Assembly (NCBI RefSeq): GCF_017876435.1
Contig: NZ_JAGIOA010000001.1
Span: forward strand, 1 to 64,000
From: Microbacterium phyllosphaerae
Lineage (GTDB): Bacteria; Actinomycetota; Actinomycetes; Actinomycetales; Microbacteriaceae
Length of the DNA: 64,000 bases
Direction: 5' to 3'
The notes under the pieces were generated by a model. It saw only the letters and a list, made by a program, of their open reading frames with translations. It ran no database searches and was not told where the DNA came from. This document shows positions 14,062 through 22,497 of the stretch, in pieces. Both the position numbers and the translations under genes were made by a program. The number at the start of each line of letters is the position of its first letter. Position 1 is the first letter of the stretch.

Positions 14062-14238
14062 GTCGCACTTCGTGCCGTCGCATCGGGCGCATCGGCGGCT
14101 CCCGTCGCACTTCGTGCCGTCGAACGCGCGAGCGGACGGCACGAAGTGCGACCGGAGCCGGGCCTCCGCCGAGCCACACGGCACGAAGTGCGACCGCAAC
14201 CGAACCCACGCGAGCCACACGGCACGAAGTGCGACCGC
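14062..14238 (+). repeat. C-type repeat array (five 19-bp units)
   Basis: Five units of CGGCACGAAGTGCGACCG or its complement. Two are inverted (14062-14080, 14104-14122) and three direct (14137-14155, 14179-14197, 14220-14238). Units 4 and 5 are embedded in a longer 41-bp direct repeat beginning GAGCCACACGGCACG. Inverted and direct units can fold into long hairpins. The gap 13983-14254 contains no gene that I can support. Confidence 0.85.
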
Positions 14239-14254
14239 GACGCGGGCGAGCGAC

Positions 14255-15079
14255 TCAGCGCGCGGCGATCATCTCGTCGTAGCCCTCGCGGAAGGTCGGA
14301 TACTCGAGCGCACCCAGGAACTCCCGCAGCAGATGCCCGTCCAGAACCGTGCCGCCGCCGACCTCGGGGTCGAGGTGCGGAGGCGGTTCGACGCCGAGCC
14401 TCCTCGCGAGGTGCGAGACCACGTCGCCGAGCAGCACGGGCTCGGTGTCGACGGCATGGATCAGCGGGGGCGCCGAGTCCGCGCGCAGCATCGCCTCGAG
14501 CAGACGCACGAGGTCGGTCTCATGGATGCGGTTGGTGCGGCGCGAGTGATCGACGGCCGCCCCCTCGGTGACCCGACGGATCAGGAAGTCGCGGCCAGGC
14601 CCGTAGATGCCGGCCGGTCGCACGATCCGAGCGCCGAACAGCTCCATCGCCAGCTGCTCACCCTCGAGCAGGTCGCCGCCTCGCTCGCTCGACACCCGGG
14701 GCGCGTCGCGCTCGGTCAACGGCGTCTCGCCGGGGCGGCCTTCGAACACCCTGGTCGACGACACGAACACGACGCGCGACGGCATCGCCGGGAGAGCATC
14801 CGCGAGTCCGCGCAGCGCCGGCGGATAGATCGAGTCGCCCTCGGTGCTCGGCGGCAGCGTGATGACGACGGAGTCGTACGCCGGCAGCTCCCGGTCGAGC
14901 GGATGCCTCAGATCGGCCTCGATCGTCGGGAAGGGCAGGTCGCTCGCATGGCGCCGCATGGCCGTGACCTCCGCGCCCTGCGCGATCAGGCGCTCACCCA
15001 GGCGCGCGCCGAGCTTGCCGCATCCGACCAGCAGCACCGACCCAGGTGCGCGAGTCTCGAGTCCCCACGGATCGGTCAT
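14255..15079 (-). CDS. NAD(P)-binding epimerase/dehydratase (YeeZ-like)
   Basis: A 274-residue extended SDR-type protein with an N-terminal GSVLLVGCGKLGARLGERL dinucleotide-binding motif, VVFVSSTRVFEG in the middle, and a GIYGPGRDFL segment as in atypical epimerases. The YxxxK catalytic pair of classical SDRs is not obvious, so activity is uncertain. ATG 15079 is preferred; it is one base past the stop of the thioesterase gene, so the two are coupled. An upstream GTG in frame is possible. It could act on a sugar nucleotide or a metabolite repair substrate. Confidence 0.75.
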   Translation of the reverse strand: MTDPWGLETRAPGSVLLVGCGKLGARLGERLIAQGAEVTAMRRHASDLPFPTIEADLRHPLDRELPAYDSVVITLPPSTEGDSIYPPALRGLADALPAMPSRVVFVSSTRVFEGRPGETPLTERDAPRVSSERGGDLLEGEQLAMELFGARIVRPAGIYGPGRDFLIRRVTEGAAVDHSRRTNRIHETDLVRLLEAMLRADSAPPLIHAVDTEPVLLGDVVSHLARRLGVEPPPHLDPEVGGGTVLDGHLLREFLGALEYPTFREGYDEMIAAR

Positions 15080-15080
15080 C

Positions 15081-15641
15081 TCAGTTCCACACACTCGGTG
15101 CCGAGCTGCGCACGGGAGGCAGCGCGGATGCCGCGGCCCAGTCGTGCACCCACGAATCGATCTCGGGCACGCCCTCGGGCTTGCCGACCGCGGCGAACAG
15201 CTCTTCGTTGCTGACCGTGCCTCCGGTGCGACGCAGCATACGCGAGCGCACGATCGCCCGTGCGTAGATCTCGCCGCCGACGACGGCTCGGTGCTCGAGG
15301 AACACGGCCTTGTCGTCGTGCCCGATGAAGCGGGACTGCACCTCGAACCGCTGCCACAGCTGCAGGGACTTGCGGAAGGTCACGGTCTCGCTCGACACGA
15401 CGGCGTACCAGCCTCGCTCGGTCATCGCGTCGAACAGCCCCGTGCGGATCAGCAGATCCCAGCGGCCGAGGTCGAACAGCGACAGGTAGCGACCGTTGTT
15501 CATGTGGCGCAGGATGTCGATGTCCGTGGGGAGGGTCGTCAGTCTGATGCTGCTGACGGAGGCGGCATCGAGGGTCTTGCCCCGACGCACGCGACGACGG
15601 GCCGAGAGGATCACGAGGAGAGTGCGCCAGATCACGTTCAC
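15081..15641 (-). CDS. hotdog-fold acyl-CoA thioesterase family protein
   Basis: A 186-residue protein of the 4HBT/THEM6-like type. The family signature TDIDILRHMNNGRYLSLFDL appears near residues 38-58, followed by the VTFRKSLQLWQRFEV strand and HDDKAVFLEHRAVVGG. The first 20 residues are basic and hydrophobic, possibly a membrane-associating segment. It starts the operon with the NAD-binding gene downstream. The family hydrolyses acyl-CoA thioesters; the chain length is unknown. Confidence 0.8.
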   Translation of the reverse strand: MNVIWRTLLVILSARRRVRRGKTLDAASVSSIRLTTLPTDIDILRHMNNGRYLSLFDLGRWDLLIRTGLFDAMTERGWYAVVSSETVTFRKSLQLWQRFEVQSRFIGHDDKAVFLEHRAVVGGEIYARAIVRSRMLRRTGGTVSNEELFAAVGKPEGVPEIDSWVHDWAAASALPPVRSSAPSVWN

Positions 15642-15759
15642 GAGGATCGATCGTAGCCATCGATGAACGGATCACGAACATCGTTGTGCGAACCCTCCAG
15701 CACTGCACCGGGGGTTTGTGAGGGCATCCGCTCGATTTCCCGTTCGCGGAGGCCGCGCG

Positions 15760-15765
15760 TAGAGT
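15760..15765 (+). promoter_or_regulatory. -10 box of a leaderless GNAT transcript
   Basis: TAGAGT lies exactly 6 nt before ATG 15772, and no Shine-Dalgarno sequence is present. This supports both a leaderless transcript and the chosen start codon. Confidence 0.55.
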
Positions 15766-15771
15766 CACGAT

Positions 15772-16278
15772 ATGAGCGCCGAAGCCCAGCCTGAAGTCAT
15801 CGTCCGTCCGGTCCGTGATGTGGATGCGGAAGCCCTGGGTCGCGTGCACGCGCAGTGCTGGCACGAGACCTACGACCACCTGATCAGCAAGGCCGCGCTC
15901 GAGAAGGTCTCGCCCCGGCGCATGGCCGAGCTGTGGACGCACTGGGCCTCTCAGGGCCCCGAGTTCACGATGCGCGCAGCGCTCGTCGACGGCGAGATCG
16001 TCGGCTTCGTCGGCTCCGGCCCCGCCCGCGACAAGGATGCTCCCGCGTTCCGCGAGCTCTACTTCATCTACCTGCTCGACGCGTATCACTCGACCGGCAT
16101 CGGCCAGAAGCTGTTCGACGCCGCGGTCGAGAAGGACGAGTCGCTCTACCTCTGGGTCGCGGAGGACAACCCTCGCGCCCACCGCTTCTACACGCGCAAC
16201 GGCTTCACGCTCGACGGAGCCAGCCACACGGAGCCCTTCCTCGGCGAGACGCTCACCGAGGTGCGCTTCGTCCGCTGA
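15772..16278 (+). CDS. GNAT-family N-acetyltransferase
   Basis: A 168-residue acetyltransferase. VIVRPVRDVDAEALGRVHAQ forms the first beta-alpha unit, LYFIYLLDAYHSTGIGQKLF carries the acetyl-CoA pyrophosphate loop (Q/R-x-x-G-x-G/A variant STGIGQ), and NPRAHRFYTRNGF is the typical C-terminal motif. The acceptor substrate is not predictable. The gene is monocistronic on the plus strand, faces the cytochrome operon, and ends at a shared hairpin. Confidence 0.88.
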   Translation: MSAEAQPEVIVRPVRDVDAEALGRVHAQCWHETYDHLISKAALEKVSPRRMAELWTHWASQGPEFTMRAALVDGEIVGFVGSGPARDKDAPAFRELYFIYLLDAYHSTGIGQKLFDAAVEKDESLYLWVAEDNPRAHRFYTRNGFTLDGASHTEPFLGETLTEVRFVR

Positions 16279-16318
16279 GCCTCGGCGCGGTGAACCTCGT
16301 GTTCACCAGTCCGCATGA

Positions 16319-16349
16319 AACGGCCCCCTGCCATCGGCAGGGGGCCGTT
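16319..16349. terminator. bidirectional terminator
   Basis: A 14-bp perfect stem (16319-16332 with 16336-16349) and 3-nt loop in the gap between two convergent genes, with a TTCCT tail on the plus side. It can end both the acetyltransferase transcript and the ETF-cytochrome transcript. Confidence 0.8.
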
Positions 16350-16390
16350 CCTCTGCGTCGAGGTGCAGTCGGTGCTGAGCCGTGAACCGG

Positions 16391-18205
16391 TCAGCGCCCC
16401 GAGACGCTGCCGAAGAGCTTGGCGATCGGTGCGATCACGAGCGGGCGCGCGGCCACCCAGCCGATCGCGATGACCACGAGGGACGCCACGAAGACCCAGA
16501 ACCCTGTCCAGCCGACGGCATCCGACGACGCGTACATGTGGTTGAGGTTGCGCAGGAACCCGGTGAGGAACACCAGGGTGACGTGCCCGATGATGAACAC
16601 CACGAAGTAGATCATGACCGGGAAATGCAGCGCGCGGGCCCACTCGATCGGGTACGCCTTCGAGAGACGCTCGGCCTTCTTCGGCCACATCCCCGACATC
16701 CTGATGCCGGTCGCCGCAGCGAGCGGTGCCGCGATGAACACGGTGACGAAGTAGGCGAGCTGCTGCAGGCTGTTGTAGTTGACCCACCCGTGCTCGGTCG
16801 GCCAGTCGAACGAGATGTACTGCAGCGCGGCCGACAGCGCGTTGGGGATGACCTCCCAGCTCGTCGGCACGATGCGCGCCCAGTGCCCCGTGACGAACAG
16901 CAGCACCACGAAGATCACGCCGTTGACCAGCCACAGGATGTCGAGCGCCTGGTGGAACCAGATCGTCAGGCTGACTTTGCCCTTGGGGTCGCCCCGCGGG
17001 GTCCAGAAGGCCGTGGGGCGCTTCTCGTTGCGGATGCGGAGTCCCGACCGGATGATCAGCACCATCAGGAACACGTTGAAGAAGTGCGCCCAGTTGGTCC
17101 ACGGTGCGAAGCCGGGCTCGACGGCGACGGCCGGCTCGTATTCACCGGGGAACGCGGCGAGGAAGTCCTGCATGAACGGGAAGCTCAGCAGGGCGCGCAC
17201 GAACGCCACCGCGGCGGCGGCGAGGATGCCGAGGGCCGCGGCGCCGACCAGACCCGCGATCGCCTGGGTCCAGGTGGGACGAGGGCGACCGGACGCCGGA
17301 GCGACGGCCGGGATGCGCCGAGGAGCGCTGCCGTTCCACACGGTGCGCGGCGCCGACAGCGGGATGCTGGTGTCGCGGAGCGCGAGGGGTGCGGATGCCG
17401 GGGCCGCGGCCGCGGAGGGCGCCGATGCCGCGACGTCGGCGACCGGGGTGGCGACGGCAGGGGCGGGGGCGGCAGGGTTCGCGACGACTGGGGACGGCGC
17501 GGCGGTGTCTGCGACCGCGGCCGGCGCGCCGTCGGCGGCGACCAGGGGAACGGTGCCGGCCGGCGGCCACGAGTCCCCGCCGACCACCCGCGGCAGGCCG
17601 CGGCGTACGGAACCGGTCTGTGCGGCGACCGGGGCGGCGGTCGACTCGACCGCGGAGATCGCAGAGGTGGCGGACGATGCGACCGCGGGCACATCGATCG
17701 ACGACGCCGATGACGCGTGCTCGACCGCGAGCGCTGCTTCCGCCGGACCGCTCGACGAGGACCGAGGTGCGTTCTGCACACCCGACGCCACAGCGGCAGC
17801 ACCGGCCGCAGCGGCAGCACCGGTCGCAACGCCGCCGGGGGGCCAGGGTTCGCCGCCGCGCACACGCGGCAGTCCCCGGCGGAGCGATGCGCCAGTCGCG
17901 GCGGACGTCTCGTCTCGTCGCTGCACCCCACTCTCGACGACCGGAGACGCAGCAACCGGAGACGCAGCAACCGGAGAAGCGGCAACCGGAGAAGCAGAGA
18001 CCGGAGACGAGGAGTGCGTTTCGTCTCGTCGCTCCGCTCCTCGCTCGACGAGCGGGGAGTCAGAGACCGGGGAGGCACCCTCTCGCTCGACGATCGGCGA
18101 AGGAACGGCGCTCTCGTCGGTCGGCTCGTCGACCATGACCCCGGGAGGCCAGGGCTCCCCGCCGCGCACACGCGGCAGTCCGCGCCTCAGCATCCGCGTC
18201 GCCAT
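16391..18205 (-). CDS. cytochrome b561-like membrane protein with three N-terminal RRGLPR-type motifs
   Basis: A 604-residue protein in two parts. Residues 1-310 are a low-complexity Pro/Ala/Ser-rich, presumably cytoplasmic tail with three copies of [17 protein letters not shown] or a close variant (7-22, 108-123, 201-216) and a tandem ASPVA stretch (66-90). Residues 315-604 hold about six membrane helices, with histidines at 374, 418, 527 and 541 suited to bind haem b, as in the cytochrome b561/hydrogenase cytochrome b group. The start lies 2 bp after the ETF alpha stop, so it is the third gene of that operon. It may pass ETF electrons to the quinone pool. That role is inferred from context only. 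Confidence 0.78.
   Translation of the reverse strand: MATRMLRRGLPRVRGGEPWPPGVMVDEPTDESAVPSPIVEREGASPVSDSPLVERGAERRDETHSSSPVSASPVAASPVAASPVAASPVVESGVQRRDETSAATGASLRRGLPRVRGGEPWPPGGVATGAAAAAGAAAVASGVQNAPRSSSSGPAEAALAVEHASSASSIDVPAVASSATSAISAVESTAAPVAAQTGSVRRGLPRVVGGDSWPPAGTVPLVAADGAPAAVADTAAPSPVVANPAAPAPAVATPVADVAASAPSAAAAPASAPLALRDTSIPLSAPRTVWNGSAPRRIPAVAPASGRPRPTWTQAIAGLVGAAALGILAAAAVAFVRALLSFPFMQDFLAAFPGEYEPAVAVEPGFAPWTNWAHFFNVFLMVLIIRSGLRIRNEKRPTAFWTPRGDPKGKVSLTIWFHQALDILWLVNGVIFVVLLFVTGHWARIVPTSWEVIPNALSAALQYISFDWPTEHGWVNYNSLQQLAYFVTVFIAAPLAAATGIRMSGMWPKKAERLSKAYPIEWARALHFPVMIYFVVFIIGHVTLVFLTGFLRNLNHMYASSDAVGWTGFWVFVASLVVIAIGWVAARPLVIAPIAKLFGSVSGR
17938..17998. repeat. 15-bp coding tandem repeat
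   Basis: Four units of about 15 bp (GCAACCGGAGACGCA and variants) encode the alternating Ala-Ser-Pro-Val stretch of the cytochrome tail. The units keep the reading frame, so repeat number could change tail length without breaking the gene. Confidence 0.7.
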
Positions 18206-18207
18206 GA

Positions 18208-19179
18208 CTACTTCTTCCGCGCCTCGAGAGCCGCGATCACCTGCGGCACCACCGTGAACAGGTCGCCGACGATGCCGAAGTCGGCGACGTCGAAGATCGG
18301 CGCCTCGCCGTCCTTGTTGATCGCGACGATGTTCTTCGCCGTCTGCATGCCGGCACGGTGCTGGATCGCGCCCGAGATGCCGAGAGCGATGTACAGCTGC
18401 GGCGACACCGAGACACCGGTCTGGCCGACCTGATGCGACTGCGGGATGTAGCCGGCGTCGACAGCGGCGCGCGACGCGCCGACGGCGGCACCGAGGGCAT
18501 CCGCCAGTTCCTCGACGAGCACGAACTTCTCCTTCGAGGCGAGACCACGCCCGCCCGAGACCACCCGGGTCGCGCCGCGCAGCTCCGGCCTCGACGACGT
18601 CGCCTCGACCGCCTCGACCGCGCCGACGGTCGCACCCGGAGCACCGGATGCCGCGACGCTCAGCGCCTCGACGGTCGGCGAGGCCACGGCCTCCGCCCTC
18701 GCGTCGACCGCACCCTGACGCACCGTGATGACCGCGGCGCCGTAGGTGGGCGCCGAATCGACGAGGTACGCGCCGCCGTAGACCGAGTGGTGCGCGATGA
18801 CGCCCTCGTCGTCGCGGGAGACGCCGACGGCGTCGACCGAGAGGGCGAGCTTCGCGCGCACGGCGAAACGACCGGCGACATCGCGGCCGGAGATCGAGTT
18901 CGAGATCAGCACGGCGTCCGGCTTCACCTGCGTGAATGCCGCCTGCAGCGCGTCGACGATCGGCACCGTGAGCGTCGCCTGGTCGGCGTCGGCCGTGAGC
19001 ACGACGGATGCTCCGGCTTCAGCGGCCTTCGATGCGGCATCCGCGGATCCGCCGACGATCAGCGCGATGGGCGATCCGATCGTCGACGCGGCGCCGATGA
19101 GGGCGGCCGTGCTGCTGGCCGGGTTGCCCGCCGGGTCGAGGTCGATCAGGACGAGGATCGGGTTCTCGGGGTAGGTCAT
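18208..19179 (-). CDS. etfA: electron transfer flavoprotein subunit alpha
   Basis: A 323-residue ETF alpha subunit, which binds FAD and accepts electrons from acyl-CoA dehydrogenases. The C-terminal FAD domain carries [27 protein letters not shown] and [21 protein letters not shown] 19179 is chosen because it lies one base past the ETF beta stop and gives the usual [14 protein letters not shown] start. The cytochrome gene follows 2 bp after its stop. The acyl-CoA dehydrogenase at 23397-24578 is a plausible electron donor. Confidence 0.93.
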   Translation of the reverse strand: MTYPENPILVLIDLDPAGNPASSTAALIGAASTIGSPIALIVGGSADAASKAAEAGASVVLTADADQATLTVPIVDALQAAFTQVKPDAVLISNSISGRDVAGRFAVRAKLALSVDAVGVSRDDEGVIAHHSVYGGAYLVDSAPTYGAAVITVRQGAVDARAEAVASPTVEALSVAASGAPGATVGAVEAVEATSSRPELRGATRVVSGGRGLASKEKFVLVEELADALGAAVGASRAAVDAGYIPQSHQVGQTGVSVSPQLYIALGISGAIQHRAGMQTAKNIVAINKDGEAPIFDVADFGIVGDLFTVVPQVIAALEARKK

Positions 19180-19180
19180 G

Positions 19181-19957
19181 TCACACCAGCCTGTTCTGCA
19201 CGAGGTACTCCACCAGCTTCTCGGCGGCATCGCCCTCATCGACGATCTTCACGCCCGCCGCGCGCGGCGGCTTCTCGGCCACCGCGGTCATGATGGTGCG
19301 AGGAGCCGCGGCAGGGTCGGCGGAGACGCCGAGGTCGTCGAGGGTGAGCACCTCGAGCGGCTTCTTCTTGGCCGCCATGATGCCCTTGAAGTTCGGGAAA
19401 CGCGCATCCGGCAGCGCCTCCGTGATCGAGATGACGGCGGGAAGGGATGCCGAGATCGGCTGCGCCCCGGCATCCGCCCCTCGGGTTCCCGTGATGCCCT
19501 CGGGCGTGATCTCGACGCTCGTGAGTGCGGTCGCCTGAGCCCAGCCGAGGTGCTCGGCGAGCATCGCCGCCATGACGCCGCCTGAGCCGTCGGTCGACAG
19601 GTTGCCGGTGATCACGAGGTCGGGCTCGGCGCGGCGGATCGCCGCGGCCAGCGTCTCGGCGGTGAGTCCGAGATCGGCTCCGGCGAGCTTCTCGTCGGCG
19701 ATGTGCACGGCGGAGCCGGCTCCGATCGCGAGTGCCCGTCGCACCGACGCCGTCGAGCCGCCCGGGGCCATCGCGAGCGCCACCACCTCGGTGCCCTCGT
19801 TCTTGTCGGCATGGCTCAGCGCGACCTCGAGGGCCCGCTCGGTGATCTCATCGAGGACCACGTCACCGGCGCCGCGGTCGGCGAGCCCGGTCTCGAGGTC
19901 CAGCTTGCGATCGCCATAGGTGTCCGGCACCTCTTTGACCAGGACGAAGATCTTCAT
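19181..19957 (-). CDS. etfB: electron transfer flavoprotein subunit beta
   Basis: A 258-residue ETF beta subunit, the AMP-binding partner of ETF alpha. It starts [20 protein letters not shown], has the NEFDE-like [16 protein letters not shown] segment, and contains [20 protein letters not shown] in the middle. The start follows a GAGGAG site with a short leader; a TAGAAT -10 box lies on the minus strand at 19987-19982. It heads the operon etfB-etfA-cytochrome. Confidence 0.93.
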   Translation of the reverse strand: MKIFVLVKEVPDTYGDRKLDLETGLADRGAGDVVLDEITERALEVALSHADKNEGTEVVALAMAPGGSTASVRRALAIGAGSAVHIADEKLAGADLGLTAETLAAAIRRAEPDLVITGNLSTDGSGGVMAAMLAEHLGWAQATALTSVEITPEGITGTRGADAGAQPISASLPAVISITEALPDARFPNFKGIMAAKKKPLEVLTLDDLGVSADPAAAPRTIMTAVAEKPPRAAGVKIVDEGDAAEKLVEYLVQNRLV

Positions 19958-20073
19958 CGATTGCTCCTCACGACTGCGTCGATTCTAGCGCGTTGATACT
20001 GAGTCCCATCCGAGCAGCGACTGAGAACCATGCGGCTCGAGCGCCGCCTCCCCGCGCCTCGAAGCGGATGCCC

Positions 20074-20079
20074 TACCGT
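20074..20079 (+). promoter_or_regulatory. -10 box of a leaderless MarR-gene transcript
   Basis: TACCGT is followed by exactly 6 nt and GTG 20086. This favours the GTG over the in-frame ATG at 20068, which would lie upstream of the predicted transcript start. Confidence 0.5.
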
Positions 20080-20085
20080 AGAACC

Positions 20086-20622
20086 GTGGTCCGACCCCGC
20101 CCCCTGCCTGTGGATCCGCTCGCCGAGGCGAAGCGGCAGTGGCTCGCGCACGGGTGGACGGATGCCGCCGACGGCATGACCGTGGTCACCTCCGTCATGC
20201 GGGCCCAGCAGCTGCTGCTCGCACGGGTGGATGCCGCGCTGAAGCCCTTCGCACTCAGCTTCGCCCGATACGAGATGCTGCGACTGCTGGCATTCAGCCG
20301 ATCCGGGCGCCTGCCCCTGTCGAGTGTCGTCGCCCGACTGCAGGTCCATGCGACGACCGTCACGAGCACCGCCGAGCGACTGGTGCGTGACGGTCTGATC
20401 GTGCGGGAACCGCATCCGCACGACGGGCGCGCAGCCCTGCTCGCACTCACCGAAGCCGGTCGCGACCTCGTCGACCGCGCCACCGTGGCTCTGAACGACG
20501 ACGTCTTCGCCGACCCGGGCATCAGCAAGGCCGACGCCGCCGAGCTCGTCGCGATCGTGGCGCGCATGCGCAAGGCCGCCGGCGACTTCAGCGACCCCAG
20601 GCCGCAGCCGGACGCGCTCTGA
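20086..20622 (+). CDS. MarR-family transcriptional regulator
   Basis: A 178-residue winged-helix regulator. LSFARYEMLRLLAFSRSGRL leads into the wing region, where LQVHATTVTSTAERLVRDGL is the recognition helix and HPHDGRAALLALTEAG the beta wing with the conserved Asp-x-Arg. It is a dimeric DNA-binding protein that may respond to a small ligand. It is followed after one base by an SRPBCC gene, so it may control these neighbours. The GTG start is supported by the TANNNT spacing. Confidence 0.85.
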   Translation: MVRPRPLPVDPLAEAKRQWLAHGWTDAADGMTVVTSVMRAQQLLLARVDAALKPFALSFARYEMLRLLAFSRSGRLPLSSVVARLQVHATTVTSTAERLVRDGLIVREPHPHDGRAALLALTEAGRDLVDRATVALNDDVFADPGISKADAAELVAIVARMRKAAGDFSDPRPQPDAL

Positions 20623-20623
20623 C

Positions 20624-21094
20624 ATGGTCGAGTTCGTGCTCGAGCGAGTGATCTCCGCCGCGCCCGAGAACGTCTTCGCCGTCGCCCTCGACCCCGGCCT
20701 GCACCTGCGATCGATGGCGCGATATGGCGAGACGATGGTCGAGGCCCCGGCCGGTGGCACGTTCACCGAGGGAACGACCGTCACATGGCGTGCGCGGCAC
20801 TTCGGCATCCCGTTCCGACTGCGGTCGGTCGTGTACGACATCGACCCGCCCCACGGTTTCCGCGACCGGCAGATCTCGGGTCCCTTCGGCTCGTTCTGGC
20901 ACGAGCACGTCTTCGAGGAGCATCCGCGGGGCACGCTGATGCGCGACACGATCAGGTTCCGCTCGCCGTTCGGCCCGATCGGACGGCTCGTCGATCGCCT
21001 CGTGCTGGGCGAGTACATGCGGCGGCTGATCGAGGAGCGCAACGACCATGTGCAATCCGAGGCCGAGGAGCGCGGGCGTACACTGCCCGCATGA
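20624..21094 (+). CDS. SRPBCC-fold ligand-binding protein
   Basis: A 156-residue START/Bet v1-like protein (MVEFVLERVISAAPENVFAV at the N-terminus, GSFWHEHVFEEHPRGTLMRD in the middle and a long C-terminal helix). This fold has a hydrophobic cavity for a lipid or aromatic ligand. No enzyme activity can be assigned. ATG lies one base past the MarR stop, and its own stop overlaps the next ATG by 4 bp, giving a coupled three-gene unit. Confidence 0.8.
   Translation: MVEFVLERVISAAPENVFAVALDPGLHLRSMARYGETMVEAPAGGTFTEGTTVTWRARHFGIPFRLRSVVYDIDPPHGFRDRQISGPFGSFWHEHVFEEHPRGTLMRDTIRFRSPFGPIGRLVDRLVLGEYMRRLIEERNDHVQSEAEERGRTLPA
21079..21084 (+). promoter_or_regulatory. possible internal -10 box before the YdeI-like gene
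   Basis: TACACT is 6 nt before ATG 21091, inside the end of the SRPBCC gene. It fits the leaderless spacing seen elsewhere in the window and could give the third gene independent expression. Confidence 0.35.
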
Positions 21095-21534
21095 GCGAAC
21101 TGCGCCTGCACGCCACCCTCGAAGGCCGCGGCCCTGCGGCCGCCATCATCCTCACCGACGAGCAGGTCGCCTCGTTCGATGCCGGCAAGGCATTCCCGGT
21201 GGCTGTGACGATCGACGGACGCACCGCCCGGCTGCGCCTCGCCCGCATGGGCGGACAGAACATGATCGGCTTCAGCAAGGCCGTGCGCGCCGAGCTCGGC
21301 GTCGAGATCGACCAGGAGGTCGACGCGGTCATCCGGGTGGACTCGGCCGAACGCGAGGTCGAGGTCCCGCCCGCGCTCTCGGCCGCCCTCGACGCGGACC
21401 CCGCGCTGCGCGCCGCCTTCGACGCCCTGTCGTACTCGGCGCGCAAGGAGCACGCCCGCACGGTCGCCGAGGCCAAGCAGGTTGCGACCCGCGACCGCCG
21501 CGTCGAGAAGATCGTCGAGGCGCTGCGCGGCTGA
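21091..21534 (+). CDS. DUF1905/YdeI-like protein
   Basis: A 147-residue protein. The N-terminal 90 residues form the DUF1905 beta-rich domain (ELRLHATLEGRGPAAAIILT, KAFPVAVTIDGRTARLRLAR, GQNMIGFSKAVRAELGV). The C-terminal 45 match the YdeI/OmpD-associated helical segment (ADPALRAAFDALSYSARKEH and AKQVATRDRRVEKIVEAL). The function of this family is not established. The ATG overlaps the SRPBCC stop by 4 bp. Confidence 0.82.
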   Translation: MSELRLHATLEGRGPAAAIILTDEQVASFDAGKAFPVAVTIDGRTARLRLARMGGQNMIGFSKAVRAELGVEIDQEVDAVIRVDSAEREVEVPPALSAALDADPALRAAFDALSYSARKEHARTVAEAKQVATRDRRVEKIVEALRG

Positions 21535-21559
21535 GCCCCGAGGAGCCGCGTCGTGCGGC

Positions 21560-22336
21560 TCAGCGGTTTCGGAAGTCGGGCGCACGCTTCTCCCGGAAGG
21601 CCGACATGCCTTCCTTCTGATCGTCCGTGTCGAAGAGCGCGGCGAACGCCTTCTTCTCATGCGCCAGACCGTCGGCGAGCGTCGTCTCCATCGCCGCATC
21701 GAGGGCGGCCTTGGCGGCGAACACCGACGGCAGCGACTTCGAGGCGATCGTCTCGGCGAGCGTCGACGCCTCGGCGAGAAGGTCGGCTGCCGGCACGACG
21801 CGGGACACGAGGCCGGAGCGCTCCGCCTCCTCGGCACCCATGAAGCGACCAGACAGCACGAGCTCGGCCGCCTTGTAGTAGCCGACCGCACGGATCAGGC
21901 GCTGCGTGCCTCCCATCCCCGGGATCACGCCGAGGTTGATCTCGGGCTGCCCGAACTTCGCGGTGTCTGCGGCGAGGATGATGTCGCACATCATCGCGAG
22001 CTCGCATCCTCCCCCGAGCGCGAAGCCCGAGACGGCGGCGATCACGGGCGTGCGCACCGCCGCGAACTCGTGCCACACCCCGAAGTGGTCGGTCTCGAGC
22101 ATCTCGGCGGCCGACATGCCCTCCATCTCCTTGATGTCGGCGCCGGCGGCGAAGGCCTTCTCGGAGCCGGTGACGACGATCGCTCCGACGCCGTCGTCGA
22201 GATCGAACGCCACGGCCGCAGCGGTGACCTCTTCGGCGAGCCGACTGTTCAGGGCGTTCAACGCCTGCGGTCGGTTCAGGGTGATCCACCCGACGCGTCC
22301 GCGCTGCTCGACCAGGATCGTCTCGTACTCGGTCAT
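21560..22336 (-). CDS. echA: enoyl-CoA hydratase
   Basis: A 258-residue crotonase-fold hydratase. AAGADIKEM and [15 protein letters not shown] form the oxyanion hole with the first catalytic Glu, and [20 protein letters not shown] supplies the second Glu. It adds water to 2-enoyl-CoA, such as methacrylyl-CoA in valine breakdown. ATG 22336 follows GGAGAGG. The gene lies 161 nt downstream of mmsB; that gap holds a short repeat pair (22403-22480), so it may be read through or have its own promoter. Confidence 0.92.
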   Translation of the reverse strand: MTEYETILVEQRGRVGWITLNRPQALNALNSRLAEEVTAAAVAFDLDDGVGAIVVTGSEKAFAAGADIKEMEGMSAAEMLETDHFGVWHEFAAVRTPVIAAVSGFALGGGCELAMMCDIILAADTAKFGQPEINLGVIPGMGGTQRLIRAVGYYKAAELVLSGRFMGAEEAERSGLVSRVVPAADLLAEASTLAETIASKSLPSVFAAKAALDAAMETTLADGLAHEKKAFAALFDTDDQKEGMSAFREKRAPDFRNR

Positions 22337-22402
22337 CGTGAAGCCCTCTCCGTCGTGGTCATCTCAGTATGTCGCGGGGTGTCCGGAATCCGCCCCGCCC
22401 GT

Positions 22403-22480
22403 CCTGCGGACGCCGGCACGTTCTGCGGACGGATTCGCGAGATGCGCCCGCAGATCGGGACAACATCCGCAGATCGGGAC
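22403..22480 (+). repeat. short direct repeats between mmsB and echA
   Basis: CTGCGGACG occurs at about 22404 and 22423, and CCGCAGATCGGGAC at 22448-22461 and 22467-22480. The two words share CTGCGG/CCGCAG in opposite orientations, so they can pair into a hairpin. This resembles the other intergenic arrays in style but not in sequence. Confidence 0.6.
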
Positions 22481-22497
22481 GGGATGCCGCGCGCGAG

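Noticed and set aside
14062..14238. CRISPR array
   Set aside because: Units are 19 bp, in both orientations, with unequal spacers of 20-60 bp and no cas genes nearby.
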